In this document: positions 8,794-15,489 of the stretch, one piece after another
Position numbering within the stretch: the first letter of the stretch is position 1
Layout: every line of letters starts with the position of its first letter
DNA from: Solibacillus ferritrahens
GTDB taxonomy: Bacteria > Bacillota > Bacilli > Bacillales_A > Planococcaceae
Assembly: GCF_037027585.1 (NCBI RefSeq)
Contig: NZ_JAXCLE010000005.1
Span: 62,001 to 126,000 of the forward strand
Direction of reading: 5' to 3'
Length of the DNA stretch: 64,000 bases
The notes under the pieces: generated by a model
Databases searched by the model: none
Seen by the model: the letters and a program-made list of their open reading frames with translations, nothing else
Told to the model about the DNA's origin: nothing
Position numbers and translations under genes: made by a program

Positions 8794-8945
8794 TGTTGTA
8801 CATCCTCCTGTTGAGAAGATGTAGTAGAGTTCACCTTAAGCTCAGCATAGTAGCTATCAATAGTGCTGTCAATTGATTCAAGTAATGTGTTGTTAATATT
8901 TTCTGTAGCTGATGTTGTTGATTCAAAAATTCTAATAATATTCAT
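8790..8945 (-). CDS. 51-residue protein coupled to the recombinase
   Basis: A short open frame starting MNIIRIFESTTSATEN with a GGAGA site just upstream. Its TGA overlaps the recombinase ATG as ATGA, the usual layout for translational coupling. It is acidic and Ser/Thr-rich, and no domain is recognised. It could be a recombinase partner such as a directionality factor, or only a leader that sets recombinase translation. The reading is supported by its ribosome site and overlap, not by homology. Confidence 0.55.
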   Translation of the reverse strand: MNIIRIFESTTSATENINNTLLESIDSTIDSYYAELKVNSTTSSQQEDVQQ

Positions 8946-9369
8946 ACTAGGTCTCCGTTATGTTAGATCTAATAAGCAGCGCTGTTATCAGTAGTTATCT
9001 TAACGTGATGCAGCATAACTGTATAATTTGCTCAGAGCTGATTAGAGTCGAATTAACGAAAATATATGGACATTAGATATTTGAGAAGGCGGTCTAACAG
9101 GTTTTTAAATATGCCGAACTTAAAATAGCTCAATTTTACTCAATCAATGCATGATGAAGCCTTGAGCCATGAAGGTTTAACGATGATAAAAAAATTATAA
9201 AAAATTGTGAGAGGGTGTACCTTCCTTTTCAGACAATCGGTTTATGACGTTACTCACCCCCTACCTTCGGCTGCCGAAATTGAGTTCTACATTTGCTGAA
9301 AAATAAAAGCATAGCTTCACGAACTATAAGGGTTTTAACCACATTATCCGTTTTAACTATGCAAAGTTC
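8946..9369. other. non-coding segment between recombinase operon and HTH gene
   Basis: No credible gene is seen. The segment contains several short inverted repeats, for example GTGAGAGGGTG (about 9208-9218) facing CTCACCCCCT (about 9254-9263), and a CTTCGGCTGCCGAA palindrome (about 9273-9286). It lies directly downstream of a rep gene and upstream of the recombinase, a plausible place for a replication origin or recombinase control region. This is inference from position. Confidence 0.4.
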
Positions 9370-9582
9370 TTAATTTAATGTATTTAATTGGATGGTGCGG
9401 GTAGCTACTTGCTGACCGTTAAGCCAAGCATGAAAAATAGCTTTAGGAATTTTAATGCGTGAGCCAACTTTAATAGTGTGAAAGCTGTTTGAATTAACTA
9501 ATTGATACGCTTGTTTTCTACCGATATTTAAAATTTTTTGAAGGTCAGATACGTCATAAACTTCACTGGCATAATTCTTCAA
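9370..9582 (-). CDS. small helix-turn-helix protein, excisionase-like
   Basis: A 70-residue protein with a winged helix-turn-helix of the excisionase/MerR-like (HTH_17) kind: VSDLQKILNIGRKQAYQLVN forms the HTH and KVGSRIKIPKAIFHAWLN the wing. Such proteins act as excisionases or as repressors in integrative elements and phages. Its start overlaps the 3' end of the rep gene by about 20 bases, so the two are translated from one message. It could control excision with the recombinase or regulate rep. Confidence 0.75.
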   Translation of the reverse strand: MKNYASEVYDVSDLQKILNIGRKQAYQLVNSNSFHTIKVGSRIKIPKAIFHAWLNGQQVATRTIQLNTLN

Positions 9583-10384
9583 GATAAATCACATCCTTTC
9601 TGTGTTTAAACAAGTGTTCTTCGTTATAAACTTCACCTGTATAAGGAGATTGATATGTATAACATTCTGATGAGATAGGTTTAAGCTTTTGTACCGCTTC
9701 ATCAAAACTAGCTTCGTTAAGTACAATTTTTTCATGTGGCTTATCAAGGCCTTTTGAAGTTAAAAAGCGTTGCCCTAAAACATTTAAACGAGGATCTTCT
9801 ATGCCTTTCATAAGGTAATACATAATCTTAGGATCTTTATAAGCACTACCATTGATCCGCTTTAAATCAACGCTCCCTAGCCCCCAAACGGTCTCTAACT
9901 CTTTAACAGTCATTGATGTGACATTACAAGCTAAATGAAAATGGGGAACTCCATTGCGAATTTTATCTTGAAATTCAATTACTCCCAAACATTTAAGTGG
10001 CTCTTGTTTCTTATGACGTTGTATTCGCATAGCAAGTCGCTTTTTAAAGCGATTGAATTGCTCCACACATTGTTTCACATCTCTTATATCGAAAGCCTCT
10101 GTATCAGCGAACGTCAGTGTTATAAACGTATAGCTCTCATAAAAATTACATAAGAAATGCTGTTTCAAATTCTTTCTAGAACGATTAATACTTTTACGTA
10201 TGCTCTCATCATCTCTATCGCCTAAAGCAGTTGTATTATTTTTAGAAGGCCTACCAGCGTTAGGGTTCTTTCTACCTTTCATGGAAGCATACTGACTTTT
10301 AATCTTGTGAACATGCCTACCTGAAAATAATGCTTTGGTTGATGGAGGAGTTGATAAATCTAAATCTAATAACAAATGTTGCAA
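9563..10384 (-). CDS. rolling-circle-type replication initiator (HUH endonuclease)
   Basis: A 273-residue Rep-like protein. Motif 1 TFITLTF is at residues 86-92, the metal-binding HUH motif VPHFH has His148 and His150, and the tyrosine motif YYLMK holds the likely nucleophile Tyr190 with Lys193. The N-terminal 75 residues are basic. It should nick an origin and start rolling-circle replication, or act as a relaxase, of the excised element. The start is a TTG at 10384; a GGG-containing site lies 10 bases upstream and no ATG with a better site precedes the motifs. It overlaps the HTH gene downstream. Together with the serine recombinase it suggests an element that can both integrate and replicate. 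Confidence 0.78.
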   Translation of the reverse strand: MQHLLLDLDLSTPPSTKALFSGRHVHKIKSQYASMKGRKNPNAGRPSKNNTTALGDRDDESIRKSINRSRKNLKQHFLCNFYESYTFITLTFADTEAFDIRDVKQCVEQFNRFKKRLAMRIQRHKKQEPLKCLGVIEFQDKIRNGVPHFHLACNVTSMTVKELETVWGLGSVDLKRINGSAYKDPKIMYYLMKGIEDPRLNVLGQRFLTSKGLDKPHEKIVLNEASFDEAVQKLKPISSECYTYQSPYTGEVYNEEHLFKHRKDVIYLEELCQ

Positions 10385-10428
10385 TAGCTGTTGCCCTTTC
10401 TCTTAATAAGTATGTGTCAAATTAATTA

Positions 10429-10551
10429 CTAAATAACGAGCTTATTAATTCTTCTCTTTAAAAATGCAGTTTTTAATTCAAGCTTAAGTAAACGAATTTT
10501 TAACAAAGAAAATTTAATTTTTCTTTTAAGCTTTGATATGATTTCTTGCAT
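10429..10551 (-). CDS. 40-residue basic peptide upstream of rep
   Basis: A short frame starting MQEIISKLKRKIKFSLLKIR with AAGGGG eight bases before the ATG. It is rich in Lys and Leu and would form an amphipathic helix. It is the first candidate gene of the minus-strand rep operon, 45 bases before the rep start. No family is recognised. It could be a copy-control or leader peptide, or not be translated at all. Confidence 0.4.
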   Translation of the reverse strand: MQEIISKLKRKIKFSLLKIRLLKLELKTAFLKRRINKLVI

Positions 10552-10753
10552 CTTTTCATCCCCTTTCACTGTTTTTCTTAGGTTAATTGTATTAAATGTG
10601 ACGTATTATAGTCAAAGATGGTCAGAAGTTATCTAATGCATATATCAATGGTTAGATGTTAATATGTAAAAGTAGACTGAGTCGCACTTAAAATTTCATG
10701 TGTTTAGCTCTAAATATCTCAAAATTGCAAGTTTCAGAGGGGGAAATACATTG

Positions 10754-10969
10754 ATGGAACAACATTTAAGAAGACTAATACCATTAGCAGAAGATGTAAT
10801 TAATCGCAATTATCCAGACATGAGCAAAATGAGACCAGAGCATTTTAGAGGAATTGCAATGATACTTGCAAAAGAAATTCTGTCATATCGAGTAGACGAA
10901 ATGAGCAATGAACATATTATTGAACTGATGGAAATAGATTTAAGTGAGTTAAAAAAATCTTTAAGTTAA
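10754..10969 (+). CDS. 71-residue protein of unknown function
   Basis: A small, mostly helical protein starting MEQHLRRLIPLAEDVINRNY. The ATG at 10754 is chosen over an upstream in-frame ATG at 10700 because AGAGGGGG lies about nine bases before it. It is divergent from the rep operon, which is where element regulators often sit, but no helix-turn-helix is obvious. A terminator follows. I do not recognise the family. Confidence 0.55.
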   Translation: MEQHLRRLIPLAEDVINRNYPDMSKMRPEHFRGIAMILAKEILSYRVDEMSNEHIIELMEIDLSELKKSLS

Positions 10970-10983
10970 AAAGTAATTTTAAA

Positions 10984-11018
10984 TGGCAACGGTACGATTA
11001 ATCTCCCGTTGCTTTTTC
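10984..11018 (+). terminator. terminator after the 71-residue protein gene
   Basis: GCAACGG pairs with CCGTTGC, followed by TTTTTC. Confidence 0.75.
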
Positions 11019-11086
11019 TTGTTTAATAAGTACATATTAAATTTTTGAATGGGGTATAACTTGTTAAAAACAAGGAGTGCTGCCCT

Positions 11087-12511
11087 ATGGCGAATCAGTA
11101 TAGCAAAGTCTGGGATAAAGAATTAATTTTAAATCGAGTAAAAATAATTTGTGAAGATATAATGGAAAATGGACAACCTGTACCAACAAGAAGCCAATGG
11201 GATAAAAATAATATTGTTCCTTCACGTCGAACGATTGAAAAGTATAGTAATATGACTTTTTCAGAAGTATTAGAAATTTTAGGGTATGAAGTGGCAAACA
11301 AAAAACCAAAAAGATATTCAGATTTAGAGTTGGTATCATTATTAAGAGAGTATTTCGATGAGTATAACAAAAAGCCAACGTCAAAACATTTTAAATTAAA
11401 CGAAAATTATCCGGATCCTATAAATTATCAACGGAGGTTCAATAGCTGGAGTAAAGCTTTAGAATTAGCTGGTTTTTCGAAGGACGATAAAAAATATGAT
11501 GAAAACGTAGATATATCAAATTTTGATTCTAAAATAAAGGTAAAGAAAATCTATACTCCCAAAATGAAAATAAGTGAATTTAATCAGGGAGAATGGTCAA
11601 AGGAAGAAGAAGAAATTTTAAGATCTTTGTACTTATTAATAGATTATAAAGAAATAGCCGAATTGTTAAACAGGTCTTATAACTCTGTAAAAGTAAGAGC
11701 AAATAGGTTAGGTTTGACAATCGGGCAGATTAATCCTTTTAGTTGTATAGAGGGAGAACGATGGTCAGAAGAGGAGATAAATATACTGTTAAATGAATAT
11801 AGTCATAACCCTAAAATCGATGAGTTACTACCAGTGAGAAATAAACAAACGATTATAAAAAAGGCGAATAAGTTAGGGTTGAAATTAAGAAGAGGAAATG
11901 TTTTGGTTAAATCTAGATTTTTCGAAGAGCTCACATCAGAAAGTGCATATATTGCAGGTTTTATTGCAGCAGATGGTTATATTAATGAAAAACAATATTT
12001 TTTAGAAATTACACTAAGTATTAAAGATCAAGACCATTTAGAAAAAATTGCTGATCAATTAGGGGAAGATATAGCTGTTAAAACAAATAAAGTAGAAACT
12101 AGTGTTAGATTAAAAATAGTTAATCATAAAATAGTTGATGATTTAGTAAAAATGAACATTGTTCAATGTAAAACCTTTACTTTAAAGTATTTTGACGAAA
12201 TGCCGGAGAATTTACATTCACATTTTATTAGAGGGTATTTGGACGGGGATGGATCGATTATGCCTAAGAGACAAAATGGGAGAATTTTATTTTTAGGCAA
12301 TCAACATTTTTTAGAAGCTGTTAGGGAAGTTTTAAGTAAATACTGTAATGTAAAACTAAATAAGCTGTATCCTAAAGGGAATATATATGAATTAAGGTAT
12401 CATGGTAAATCAGCATTAAAAGTACTGGATTGGCTCTATTATATGTCTGAGCTACATTTAGAAAGAAAATTTATAAAATATAAAGAGTTGAAACTAAATA
12501 TTGAGAATTAA
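11087..12511 (+). CDS. LAGLIDADG homing endonuclease with DNA-binding repeats
   Basis: A 474-residue protein. Residues 1-135 hold two modules of the homing-endonuclease-associated repeat type, ending in MTFSEVLEILGY and NSWSKALELAGF. Residues 168-265 carry two SANT/Myb-like helix-turn-helix modules (WSKEEEEILRSLY and RWSEEEINILLNE). The C-terminal half is a LAGLIDADG nuclease with both catalytic helices: AYIAGFIAADGYI (287-299) and FIRGYLDGDGSI (380-391), with an acidic residue at the end of each. It would make a site-specific double-strand break. It is free-standing rather than inside an intron or intein. Its stop lies one base before the retron promoter. Confidence 0.88.
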   Translation: MANQYSKVWDKELILNRVKIICEDIMENGQPVPTRSQWDKNNIVPSRRTIEKYSNMTFSEVLEILGYEVANKKPKRYSDLELVSLLREYFDEYNKKPTSKHFKLNENYPDPINYQRRFNSWSKALELAGFSKDDKKYDENVDISNFDSKIKVKKIYTPKMKISEFNQGEWSKEEEEILRSLYLLIDYKEIAELLNRSYNSVKVRANRLGLTIGQINPFSCIEGERWSEEEINILLNEYSHNPKIDELLPVRNKQTIIKKANKLGLKLRRGNVLVKSRFFEELTSESAYIAGFIAADGYINEKQYFLEITLSIKDQDHLEKIADQLGEDIAVKTNKVETSVRLKIVNHKIVDDLVKMNIVQCKTFTLKYFDEMPENLHSHFIRGYLDGDGSIMPKRQNGRILFLGNQHFLEAVREVLSKYCNVKLNKLYPKGNIYELRYHGKSALKVLDWLYYMSELHLERKFIKYKELKLNIEN

Positions 12512-12520
12512 TGGTATAAT
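12512..12520 (+). promoter_or_regulatory. extended -10 promoter of the retron RNA
   Basis: TGGTATAAT is a perfect -10 with the extended TGn element. It would start transcription near 12526-12528, at the first base of the retron a1 repeat. No good -35 is seen, as usual for extended -10 promoters. Confidence 0.65.
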
Positions 12521-12525
12521 ACTGC

Positions 12526-12670
12526 TTGGAGTAGCTTCGAATATCAAAGGTGAAATCGCCTGTTTAGTGATGAAAGCGTAGTAAGATTTATTGCGCGTCT
12601 GATCACTATTATTTATACTATATTATTCTTTTTCTCGCCGGTAGTTAGAAAAGTGGAAGGGCTACTCCAA
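12526..12670 (+). ncRNA. retron msr-msd non-coding RNA
   Basis: The segment is bounded by a perfect 10-bp inverted repeat: a1 TTGGAGTAGC (12526-12535) and a2 GCTACTCCAA (12661-12670). In known retrons these pair so that the branching guanosine just after or at the end of a1 (here probably the G of TAGC) primes reverse transcription. Inside are a small msr-like hairpin (AGGTGA/TCGCCT, 12549-12562), a larger hairpin closed by AGTGAT/ATCACT (12566-12607) with an inner GCG/CGC pair, and a third stem TTTTCT/AGAAAA (about 12630-12652). The promoter starts at a1 and the RT gene begins 27 bases after a2. The exact msd boundaries cannot be fixed by eye. At 145 bases it is compact. Confidence 0.8.
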
Positions 12671-12697
12671 ATTGTTTTAAAAAGGACGATGTATTCT

Positions 12698-14464
12698 ATG
12701 GAGTTAAAATTAACTAAACCAGATACGTTATTGTTGATGGAGTTCGAAAATTTGAAATCTTTTGACGACATAGCAGATTTGTTAGAAGTTCCCCGCAAAA
12801 CTTTATGGCAGAGTGTCGTTGAAACTAAAACATATTCTTCTTTTAAAATACGTAAGAAGAATAGTGATAAATACAGAAACATAAATAAGCCTTCAAAAAA
12901 CCTTGCTATTATCCAAAAAAAATTAAATTATATATTAAATCTTAAATATAATTCCTCTCATAAAGCTTCCCATGGATTTGAAAAAAATAAAGGCATACGT
13001 ACAAATGCCGAATGTCATCTTCGAAGAAATTTAATATTAAATTTAGATATAAAAGATTACTTTTCAAGTATTAATTTTGCGAGAGTAAGAGCAATGTTTA
13101 TGGCTTATTTTAAATTTAATAATGAAGTAGCTACTACGCTCGCTAATATTTGCTGTGATAATAATAATGTATTACCCCAAGGGGCAGCTACTTCACCTAT
13201 AATTTCAAATATTATTTCTTATAGATTAGATAAAAAATTAGATCGTTTAGCTAAACGCTATGGATGTATATATACAAGATATGCAGATGATTTAACATTC
13301 TCAACTAACAGAGGGAAATTCCCAACAGAAATAATTACTATAGAAGAGGAAGAAGTTATTACTGTTAGCGAAAAATTGGAGAAAGTTATTCGTGCTAATG
13401 GTTTTAAAATAAATGAGAAAAAAACTAGATTATCAGATTCTAGTAAAGCTAAATATGTAACAGGTGTGAAAGTAAATACTAAATTAAATGTTAATAGAGG
13501 TTATATTAGAAGAATTCGGTCAATACTTCATACTATAGAAAAAAATGTAGGAGATTTAGATCAAGCATTAAAAATATTTAATGAGAAATATCCATTAAGA
13601 GATACATATTTTAAGACTGTAGATATGTTTAATGTCTTAAGAGGAATGATTTCTCATGTAGGGCATATAAAAGGAAAACAAGATGCTTTATTTAAAAAAA
13701 TGGCTAATCGTTATAATGATTTAGTTGATCAGATAAATAATAAATACAATACATATTATCCATATATAGCTATTCCATTAACATTTAAAGAAGCTAGGGA
13801 GCAATGGACCTTCGTAATTGAGTCAGATTCTATTAGTTATTATTTAGAAGGTTCTAATGTAGATGACATCATTACCGACCAGGGGAGTGCATTTTTGCTG
13901 AAAGGTATAGGTTTAGTTACAAATTGGCATGTTATAAAATGTTATCTTGAAATATTAGAAGACGAGATGTTTGATTTTGGGGAAGAGTATTTCATTCCTA
14001 TTCATAAATCCAGATATTCTAATGAAAAGTGGTTTGCAAAAATTGTTAGTTATGATGTAGATAGAGATTTTGCAGTGTTGAAAGTTAAAGACCTTGATAC
14101 AAATAGGTATGGATTTAATCATTCAACAGAAATAGTAGAAGATATGGAATGTTCTATTATCGGTTACCCAGAGTATAGAAGAGGGCAAAGTTTGCATTTT
14201 GAGAAAGGTAGGACTAGAGGAGAGCGGACTGTTAGTTTTGGTGGTCCTGAATATACAAGATTTAGTGTTACAATGCCAATTTACGGTGGTAATAGTGGTG
14301 GGCCAATATTAAATAATTCAAATGAGGTAATTGCAATTGCTACTAAAGGTAGGGGAGAAACGGTTACTGAAGTTGTCCCAATTAGTGATTTAATAAATGC
14401 GATTAAAAATAATGAAGTTATCATGTTAAGAGAGGCAAAATCATATGTTCGAAACAGTAAATGA
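12698..14464 (+). CDS. retron reverse transcriptase fused to a trypsin-like serine protease
   Basis: A 588-residue two-domain protein. Residues about 1-340 are a retron RT: NAECH (103-107) fits the retron NAxxH motif, NLDIKDYFSSI is RT motif A, LPQGAATSP is motif B, YADD (195-198) is the catalytic motif C and YVTGVKVN holds the retron VTG motif (254-256). Residues about 380-588 are a trypsin/HtrA-like protease with a full triad: His411 in TNWHVI, Asp457 in DRDFAVLKV and Ser533 in GGNSGGP. No signal peptide is present, so the protease acts in the cytoplasm. The start is uncertain: ATG 12698 is 11 bases after AAAGGA and is preferred; ATG 12689 and GTG 12653 (inside the RNA) are alternatives. 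Retrons are anti-phage systems whose RT-msDNA complex restrains an effector; here the effector is probably the fused protease. Confidence 0.92.
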   Translation: MELKLTKPDTLLLMEFENLKSFDDIADLLEVPRKTLWQSVVETKTYSSFKIRKKNSDKYRNINKPSKNLAIIQKKLNYILNLKYNSSHKASHGFEKNKGIRTNAECHLRRNLILNLDIKDYFSSINFARVRAMFMAYFKFNNEVATTLANICCDNNNVLPQGAATSPIISNIISYRLDKKLDRLAKRYGCIYTRYADDLTFSTNRGKFPTEIITIEEEEVITVSEKLEKVIRANGFKINEKKTRLSDSSKAKYVTGVKVNTKLNVNRGYIRRIRSILHTIEKNVGDLDQALKIFNEKYPLRDTYFKTVDMFNVLRGMISHVGHIKGKQDALFKKMANRYNDLVDQINNKYNTYYPYIAIPLTFKEAREQWTFVIESDSISYYLEGSNVDDIITDQGSAFLLKGIGLVTNWHVIKCYLEILEDEMFDFGEEYFIPIHKSRYSNEKWFAKIVSYDVDRDFAVLKVKDLDTNRYGFNHSTEIVEDMECSIIGYPEYRRGQSLHFEKGRTRGERTVSFGGPEYTRFSVTMPIYGGNSGGPILNNSNEVIAIATKGRGETVTEVVPISDLINAIKNNEVIMLREAKSYVRNSK

Positions 14465-14966
14465 ATTCTCAGAATACAATAAAATTTTTAATGAAAAAAA
14501 GGCGTTTTTGAAAGCAAAAATAGAGAAATTTAAATCTCTAAAACCAGGCAGTTTTGAATACAGCTGCTATATGGATTTAATCTTGGTAGATGTAAGAGCA
14601 ATGTTGTTGGAAAATGATAGATATGCTAAAAATTATACTATTCAAAATCACTTTCGACGTTTCACAGAAAAAGGGAAGCAAAGTTTACTAAATAAAGTTG
14701 CCGATAACATTGATGAGTATTTGAAAATTGAATTAATTGAAGGGCTGTCTATTAAAGAATCAATTAAGTTTTATGTAGACAAATTTTTAGTACATTTTGA
14801 TGATGTTAATAGCCATGATTTTGACAAGAAAGAAGAAATTATTCAGAGTTTAATAAATAATGAAGTATATAATTTACAAGCTATCGTAGAAAATGTGCTA
14901 GAATATGCCGATTCTGCACAATCAATTATCATTGAACAGACTTTATACAATTTAACTAAAAAATGA
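14445..14966 (+). CDS. retron-associated protein of unknown function
   Basis: A 173-residue, mainly helical, soluble protein that overlaps the RT-protease gene by 20 bases, so it is almost certainly translated from the same message. It has no recognisable catalytic motif. The segment YVDKFLVHFDDVNSHD faintly recalls the Rx4-6H region of HEPN-type proteins, but the arginine is missing, so a nuclease role is not supported. As it is coupled to a protease, it could be a protease substrate (toxin or zymogen), a cofactor, or an inhibitor. The base composition is as AT-rich as the retron gene. Confidence 0.65.
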   Translation: MFETVNEFSEYNKIFNEKKAFLKAKIEKFKSLKPGSFEYSCYMDLILVDVRAMLLENDRYAKNYTIQNHFRRFTEKGKQSLLNKVADNIDEYLKIELIEGLSIKESIKFYVDKFLVHFDDVNSHDFDKKEEIIQSLINNEVYNLQAIVENVLEYADSAQSIIIEQTLYNLTKK

Positions 14967-15025
14967 GTGGAGTTTTTTGAATATTTTAAAGTGAACTTTA
15001 CTACATCTATTTAGTATATTTTGTC

Positions 15026-15082
15026 CACGTACAGCACTCACCACATTGTGAAGCGGTTGCGTGGCTTGAACTAGCCGACTAA
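15026..15082 (+). pseudogene. rlmCD 3'-end remnant (right att copy)
   Basis: Reading HSPHCEAVAWLELAD-stop, this is a diverged copy of the last 15 or so codons of rlmCD. It has no start and no upstream gene body. The two sequences match at ACATTGTGAA and at TGGCTTGAACTAGC-GACTAATC, and the similarity continues past the stop for 130 bases. It marks the right end of the first island unit. The different codons show that it came from another rlmCD allele or species, or is old. Confidence 0.75.
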
Positions 15083-15087
15083 TCCCA

Positions 15088-15216
15088 TTAAGCGTGTTTC
15101 TCAACGTACGCTTTATTTGGATGTGTCTTAGTTATATCTAATTTGATATTTGTTGAAACATAAAAAGCAGACGGTTTAGAAGTGCGTTAATACACCTCTA
15201 ATTGGCCGTCTGCTTT
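15088..15216 (-). pseudogene. second recombinase C-terminal tail remnant
   Basis: On the minus strand this encodes the same tail as 6026-6154 (SKPSAFYVSTNIKLDI...VEKHA-stop), but codon 10 is a TAA, so the frame is broken. Over the last 22 codons five of six changes relative to 6026-6154 are synonymous and the sixth is Ser to Thr. It ends five bases from the rlmCD remnant stop, the same convergent layout as on the left. It is the trace of a second, related recombinase element. Confidence 0.65.
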
Positions 15217-15217
15217 T
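15155..15217. repeat. 63-bp hairpin repeat, copy C
   Basis: Arms AAAAGCAGACGG (15163-15174) and CCGTCTGCTTTT (15206-15217) enclose the TTAGAAGTGC...ACCTCTAA inner stem, with changes at two or three positions relative to copies A and B. It borders a truncated immunity-like gene, as copy A borders the intact one. Confidence 0.85.
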
Positions 15218-15260
15218 ATAATTACTAACAAAGTAAAGTAATGTTAAAATTCTGTAATAG

Positions 15261-15489
15261 TTAACCTATAGTAACTTCTAATTTTAAATCATTATTTTGT
15301 CTTCTCAGTTTTTTTATTTTTTCCACTTTTTCTATTGATTCAATATCTTCAAATTCTAAATCATCCGATTTATTGGAGAGTAATATTGAGTTTCTTAGGA
15401 TCGTTAAATCATATTTGAATTGTATATAATTATTTGTACATATTTCGAATTCATCAAAATATGCAAATTTAGTTTTTCCATTATATTTT
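15261..15489 (-). pseudogene. truncated homologue of the immunity-like gene
   Basis: The minus strand reads GKTKFAYFDEFEICTNNYI and continues to a stop at 15261. DEFEICTNN is shared with the 191-residue protein at 6161-6736, and the spacing to the C-terminus is similar. Only the last 70 or so codons remain. The 5' side is cut where the isp stop codon begins, so the break point is at about 15484-15489. Confidence 0.7.

Noticed and set aside
12653..12697. GTG 12653 as the RT start
   Set aside because: It lies inside the retron RNA before a2 and lacks a ribosome site; ATG 12698 follows AAAGGA.
12698..14464. RT as a group II intron maturase or diversity-generating RT
   Set aside because: NAxxH and VTG motifs plus the a1/a2-flanked RNA fit retrons; no maturase or HNH domain and no template/variable repeat pair was seen.
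14445..14966. HEPN ribonuclease
   Set aside because: Only a weak resemblance around KFLVHFDD; the required Arg of Rx4-6H is not present.
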